This document shows positions 63,076 to 64,000 of a stretch of 64,000 nt of DNA, piece after piece (position 1 is the stretch's first letter; each line of letters opens with the position of its first letter). Below the pieces are notes generated by a model, which made no database searches, was not told the origin of the DNA, and saw only the letters and a list, made by a program, of their open reading frames with translations. The stretch spans positions 310,001-374,000 of the forward strand of contig WUJK01000005.1 of NCBI GenBank assembly GCA_011317545.1. The letters run 5' to 3'. The position numbers were made by a program, and so were the translations under genes. Source of the DNA: Coniella vitis. Lineage: Eukaryota; Ascomycota; Sordariomycetes; Diaporthales; Schizoparmaceae.

Positions 63076-64000
63076 GCTCGAGGAGGCAAGTTCGGCCGAC
63101 AGCTCGGTTCGGGCACAGGGCTTTGGAGGGAGGGGCACGGCTGCCGCAAAGCCTCACGGTGGCCCAGAGGGCTAAACGTCGCCGCTGTGCTTCCTTGCAC
63201 ACCCTCCGAGCGCGTGCTTCAAGGAAGACAAGTGTAGTCGTAGGTCAAGTAGCGATGCACCGAGCGCGCGCGCGCAGATAGCGGCAGAGGCTGCTGAGCT
63301 GCCGCAGATTGAGACAAGAAAGCAAGTGCTGTTGACGGAGGGGCGGGCCGACCGGATGGCGGGCGTGGATGGGACGCAACTGACGGACGGGTGACCCAAT
63401 ATCCAAGTAAGTAAACCTAGAGGACGGCTTTCATGAAGGACGGGAAAAAACAAATAACAAAATGAAAAAAAGCTCTTTGACCATTGAGGACCGGGAGCGC
63501 CAGCAGAGCGCTGGGCAATATCGTCATTCCCCACTCTCGCGAACCCCCCGAGAAGGAAAATCCGACAGGTGCGGCGTCCCTGAGAGCGATCGATGGGGGC
63601 GATCCGGTGGATTGCGGTCAAGACCCGGGACCGGGATGACTCGTCTTTTGGCTTCAGGCACACAGGACTTGAGCTTACAGCCCCTCCTCTCTCTTTTATT
63701 GTGTGCTTGCCTCCTCATCATCTCTTGACTTTACTGTCCAAGACCTGTGATGTTTCCTGCCTGGCAATCTACGGCTAAAAGCTGCTTAAATGTATTCAGA
63801 GTTTTGTACGTAGTACCTTTCGAGGCACGTACCCGGTCAAGTACTTAAGAACTTTCACATCTCATAGCACACGGACATTACATACTATGTGCTACCGGGG
63901 GCTGTGGAAATAGCAGTGCTTAAGTACCTGGTATACCAGATTACATAATATGAAACCTACTATTACACCTGGAGTTATCTAGGGTGTGCTCTTAGTCAAT
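63076..64000. other. Upstream region of the transcription factor gene
   Basis: The composition is normal, with CA and TG present, and there is no recognisable coding gene on either strand. It holds the 5' leader and promoter of the Zn2Cys6 gene, including an alternating GC run at 63,266-63,275 and an A-rich stretch near 63,445-63,475. I could not assign a TATA box or binding sites with confidence. Several chance open frames here overlap each other and have no domain features. Confidence 0.5.

Noticed and set aside
63076..63138. N-terminal extension of the transcription factor to a GTG at 63,138
   Set aside because: A nuclear fungal gene should start at ATG, there is no in-frame ATG upstream before a TGA, and the ATG at 63,075 has a good context.
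61976..63728. Several open frames on both strands over and upstream of the transcription factor gene
   Set aside because: They are shadows in GC-rich coding sequence, or short leader frames without domains. The six-exon minus-strand model explains the region.
1..64000. CRISPR arrays, rRNA genes or intact tRNA genes
   Set aside because: No regularly spaced short repeats and no rRNA or complete tRNA cloverleaf were seen. The window is eukaryotic in character, with introns and RIP.

Overview
The window comes from a filamentous ascomycete. About 60 kb (1-60,300) is a transposon graveyard saturated with repeat-induced point mutation (RIP). CpA and TpG dinucleotides are almost absent, TpA is in great excess, and CpG is kept. 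Because TpG is lost, nearly every ATG has become ATA and nearly every Gln or Trp codon has become TAG or TAA, so hardly any open reading frame survives. The last 3.7 kb (60,300-64,000) has normal composition. It carries one intact, six-exon Zn(II)2Cys6 transcription factor gene on the minus strand, whose 3' end abuts the RIP boundary.

The repeat block can be unpacked from target-site duplications (TSDs) into nested insertions. A Tad-like LINE of about 8.28 kb is present as copies A, B, B2, C and D. A lies in B, B2 lies in B, C lies in B2 (13-bp TSD), and D lies in C in the opposite orientation (12-bp TSD). Three 7.26-kb Ty3/Gypsy chromodomain elements follow: Gypsy1 in C, Gypsy2 in D (TSD CTTAC) and Gypsy3 in C (TSD CTACC). 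A 529-bp miniature LTR retrotransposon (TRIM) sits in C (TSD CCACC), a second copy is fused end to end to Gypsy1, and a solo LTR of it sits in Gypsy3. LINE copy C is therefore spread over 10,505-50,106. Two inverted solo LTRs of another family interrupt B2 near 52.6-55.2 kb, and a second, decayed LINE family fills about 55.2-58.9 kb.

The most unusual content is antisense coding capacity. Between pol and the 3' LTR, the Gypsy element carries a gene of about 368 codons on the opposite strand. It has a TATA-like box and a 53-nt spliceosomal-type intron whose removal restores the frame. The LINE has, between ORF2 and its 3' tail, a separate long antisense frame encoding an acidic, Ser-rich, Lys-rich and Gln-rich protein. 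Gypsy and TRIM also appear to be self-priming, in the manner of Tf1. They share LTR ends and the bases bordering the polypurine tract, so the TRIM is probably mobilised by the Gypsy.

All calls come from reading the sequence by eye. Translations of RIP-damaged regions are read with TAG/TAA treated as former Gln or Trp codons, which is an inference. Boundaries supported by TSDs are firm to 1-2 bases; domain limits inside decayed elements are approximate.
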